Source of the DNA: a bacterium
GTDB lineage: Bacteria > Verrucomicrobiota > Verrucomicrobiae > Opitutales > Opitutaceae
NCBI GenBank assembly: GCA_021780625.1
Contig: JAJXYI010000628.1
Location: forward strand, 1-6,086
Direction of reading: 5' to 3'
Length of the DNA: 6,086 nt
In this document: one piece after another, positions 4,427-6,086 of the stretch
Layout of the letters: each line of letters starts with the position of its first letter
Numbering within the stretch: the first letter of the stretch is position 1
Notes under the pieces: model-generated
The model's input: the letters and a program-made list of their open reading frames with translations, nothing else
What the model was told of the DNA's origin: nothing
Databases searched by the model: none
Made by a program: the position numbers and the translations under genes

Positions 4427-6086
4427 TCAGCCCTGCGTCGAGCGGCCCTTCTTGATCAGGGTCTGCGTGGCGGCGAGCAGTTCGACGGTGCTGAACGGTT
4501 TGCTGATGAACGCGTCGACGTTGGCCTGGATCTGGCGCTGGGTCTCCGGCGAATCGAGAAATCCGCTCACGGCGAGGATCGGGACTCGGCTTCCTGACGC
4601 GCGGATGGCAGCGACGAGGGCGGGACCGTCCATCACCGGCATGAGCACGTCGGTGACGACCAGTCGGATCTCCGCCGCGTTTCGCTTGAAGACCTCGAGC
4701 GCCTCGGCGCCGTCGCGCGCGAGCAGGGCGCGATAACCGCCCTTTTCGAGGGCGCGACGCATCACGAACAGCACGTTCTCCTCGTCGTCCACGAGCAGGA
4801 CGAGTTCGCCGAGTCCGGATGAGGTGGCGACCGTCGAAGCGGGAGCCGGTGCCTCGGCGCGGGCCTCGATCACGGGGATGAACACCCGGAAGCAGGAGCC
4901 CTTGCCGCGCTCGCTCTCGACCTTGATGAAGCCGTCGTGACTGCGGACGATGCCGAGCACGGTGGACAGGCCGAGCCCGGTGCCCTCGCCGGGCTTCTTC
5001 GTGGTGAAAAACGGATCGAAGATTCGCTCGAGATGGGAGTGGGGGATGCCCGAACCTGTATCCGCGACGGACAGTACAAGGAAGATGCCGGGTTTTCCGT
5101 ACGGGATCCGGGCGGCCTCCTGCGCGCCGAGGGCGAGTTCGTCGACCCGGAGCTCGAGGATGCCGCCCGCGGGCATGGCGTCGCGTGCGTTGACGCACAG
5201 GTTGAGGAGGATCTGATGGAGCTGGGTGGCGTTGGCGCTGATGGGGCGCAGGCCCTCCGAAAATCCGCAGCGCACCTCGATGTTCTTCGGGAAGGTCTCG
5301 CGTGCGATTTTCACCATGTCGAAGACGATGGGCTCGACGCGCAGCGTCTCCTTCCGGGCGTCGCTGCCGCGCGCGAACGTGAGCAGCTGTTGGAGGATCT
5401 CGGCGCCGCGGCGGGCGTTGACCTCGATCGTGTCGACGATGGCGATTGAATCGGGATCCGAGAGTTGCTCCCGCAGCAGGGCGGGGGCCATGAGCATCGG
5501 AAGGAGGATGTTGTTCAGGTCGTGGGCGATCCCGCTCGCGAGCTGGCCGACGCTTTCAGTGCGCTGCGTGCGCAGGAGCTGCTGCTCCAAGCGGCGCTGC
5601 TCCTCGACGTCGCGGAAGATTCCGATGTATCCGGTGATCTGCCCCAGGGCATCGCGGAGGGCCGAGGTGGTCAGCATGACCGGGAAGCGGGATCCGTCCT
5701 TGCGAATGTAGGACCACTCCATCTCGCGGATGATATTGCGGTCCGCGGTGGCGATGAAGGTGCGGAAGCCGGGTTCGACGGTCGCCTTGAGCTCGGCGGA
5801 GAGGGCGCGTGCGCGGTCGGCCACCTCGACGGGGTCGTGCCAGAGGGTGGGCTTCTGCCGGTTCACGAGTTCCGCGGCGGAGTAGCCGAGCATTCGCTCC
5901 GCGGCCGGATTGAGCATCTGGATCGTGCCGTCGGGCGCGGACGCGACGATGCCGTAGGCGGCGTTGTCGAGGATGCTCCGGAGCCAGCCTGTCATCGTCT
6001 GGAGCTGCTGTTCGGCGCGCTTCCGTTCCGTGATGTCGGTGAAGACGGCCATGCGGGCGTCCTGACCGTCGAACTGGATATCGTGG
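4427..6086 (-). CDS. PAS-domain hybrid sensor histidine kinase with C-terminal receiver, 5' partial
   Basis: This protein senses a signal through PAS domains, autophosphorylates on His and passes the phosphate to its own receiver. 552 residues are visible. Numbered from the Met at 6052, the order is: end of one PAS domain (up to [11 protein letters not shown]), a full PAS/PAC (about 20-150), a dimerisation/phosphoacceptor domain with the H-box GIAHDLNN (His177), and an ATPase domain with N-box [10 protein letters not shown] (Asn288), G1 DTGSGI (331-336), FDPFF (345-349) and G2 GEGTGLGLS (355-363). An Ala/Pro-rich linker (about 396-413) leads to a receiver with Asp422/Asp423, phosphoacceptor Asp468, Ser496 and Lys518. 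The Met at 6052 is not the true start: eleven more in-frame residues reach the window edge and belong to the first PAS. No membrane segment is visible in this part. There is no DNA-binding output, so signalling must go on to a partner not seen here. Confidence 0.95.
   Translation of the reverse strand, partial: HDIQFDGQDARMAVFTDITERKRAEQQLQTMTGWLRSILDNAAYGIVASAPDGTIQMLNPAAERMLGYSAAELVNRQKPTLWHDPVEVADRARALSAELKATVEPGFRTFIATADRNIIREMEWSYIRKDGSRFPVMLTTSALRDALGQITGYIGIFRDVEEQRRLEQQLLRTQRTESVGQLASGIAHDLNNILLPMLMAPALLREQLSDPDSIAIVDTIEVNARRGAEILQQLLTFARGSDARKETLRVEPIVFDMVKIARETFPKNIEVRCGFSEGLRPISANATQLHQILLNLCVNARDAMPAGGILELRVDELALGAQEAARIPYGKPGIFLVLSVADTGSGIPHSHLERIFDPFFTTKKPGEGTGLGLSTVLGIVRSHDGFIKVESERGKGSCFRVFIPVIEARAEAPAPASTVATSSGLGELVLLVDDEENVLFVMRRALEKGGYRALLARDGAEALEVFKRNAAEIRLVVTDVLMPVMDGPALVAAIRASGSRVPILAVSGFLDSPETQRQIQANVDAFISKPFSTVELLAATQTLIKKGRSTQG

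Noticed and set aside
4251..5198. 315-codon minus-strand frame overlapping the kinase gene
   Set aside because: It is an Arg-rich alternative frame of the kinase ATPase and receiver region with no recognisable features.
1..6086. A novel defence, mobile or biosynthetic system
   Set aside because: All long frames are accounted for by five recognised housekeeping or signalling genes. No integrase, transposase, direct-repeat array, toxin-antitoxin pair or unassigned gene cassette is present.

Overview
The window is a GC-rich piece of bacterial chromosome, roughly two thirds G+C by eye. It is densely coding, and the long open frames antisense to real genes are the usual result of high GC at third codon positions. 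The FtsA/FtsZ pair is unmistakable but divergent, especially FtsZ, with a non-standard T7 loop and PNN motif. Together with the GC content this suggests a member of the Verrucomicrobiota, possibly Opitutaceae-like. That placement is an inference from general resemblance and was not tested by a search.

Layout. (1) Bases 1-2651, plus strand: the end of a division and cell wall (dcw) cluster. It holds a possible 3' tail of an upstream gene (perhaps ftsQ), then ftsA, then ftsZ 8 bp later. (2) Bases 2652-2879: a 228-bp intergenic region between convergent genes, carrying two oppositely oriented copies of a short interspersed repeat and several small hairpins. (3) Bases 2880-4166, minus strand: aroK (shikimate kinase) followed 72 bp downstream by can (beta-carbonic anhydrase), possibly one transcript. 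(4) Bases 4167-4426: a 260-bp spacer with a candidate terminator for the gene to its right and probably the aroK promoter. (5) Bases 4427-6086, minus strand: the C-terminal part of a PAS-containing hybrid sensor histidine kinase. Its 5' end lies beyond the window.

How the genes work together. FtsA anchors FtsZ filaments to the membrane through the conserved FtsZ C-terminal peptide, which is present here, so these two form one functional unit. AroK (aromatic amino acid synthesis) and Can (CO2/bicarbonate supply) are metabolic housekeeping enzymes with all expected catalytic residues. The hybrid kinase is a separate signalling protein whose signal and target cannot be read from this window.

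No mobile element, CRISPR array, RNA gene or new defence-like system was found. The points most worth a second look are the FtsZ T7-loop substitution and the repeat-bearing convergent intergenic region.
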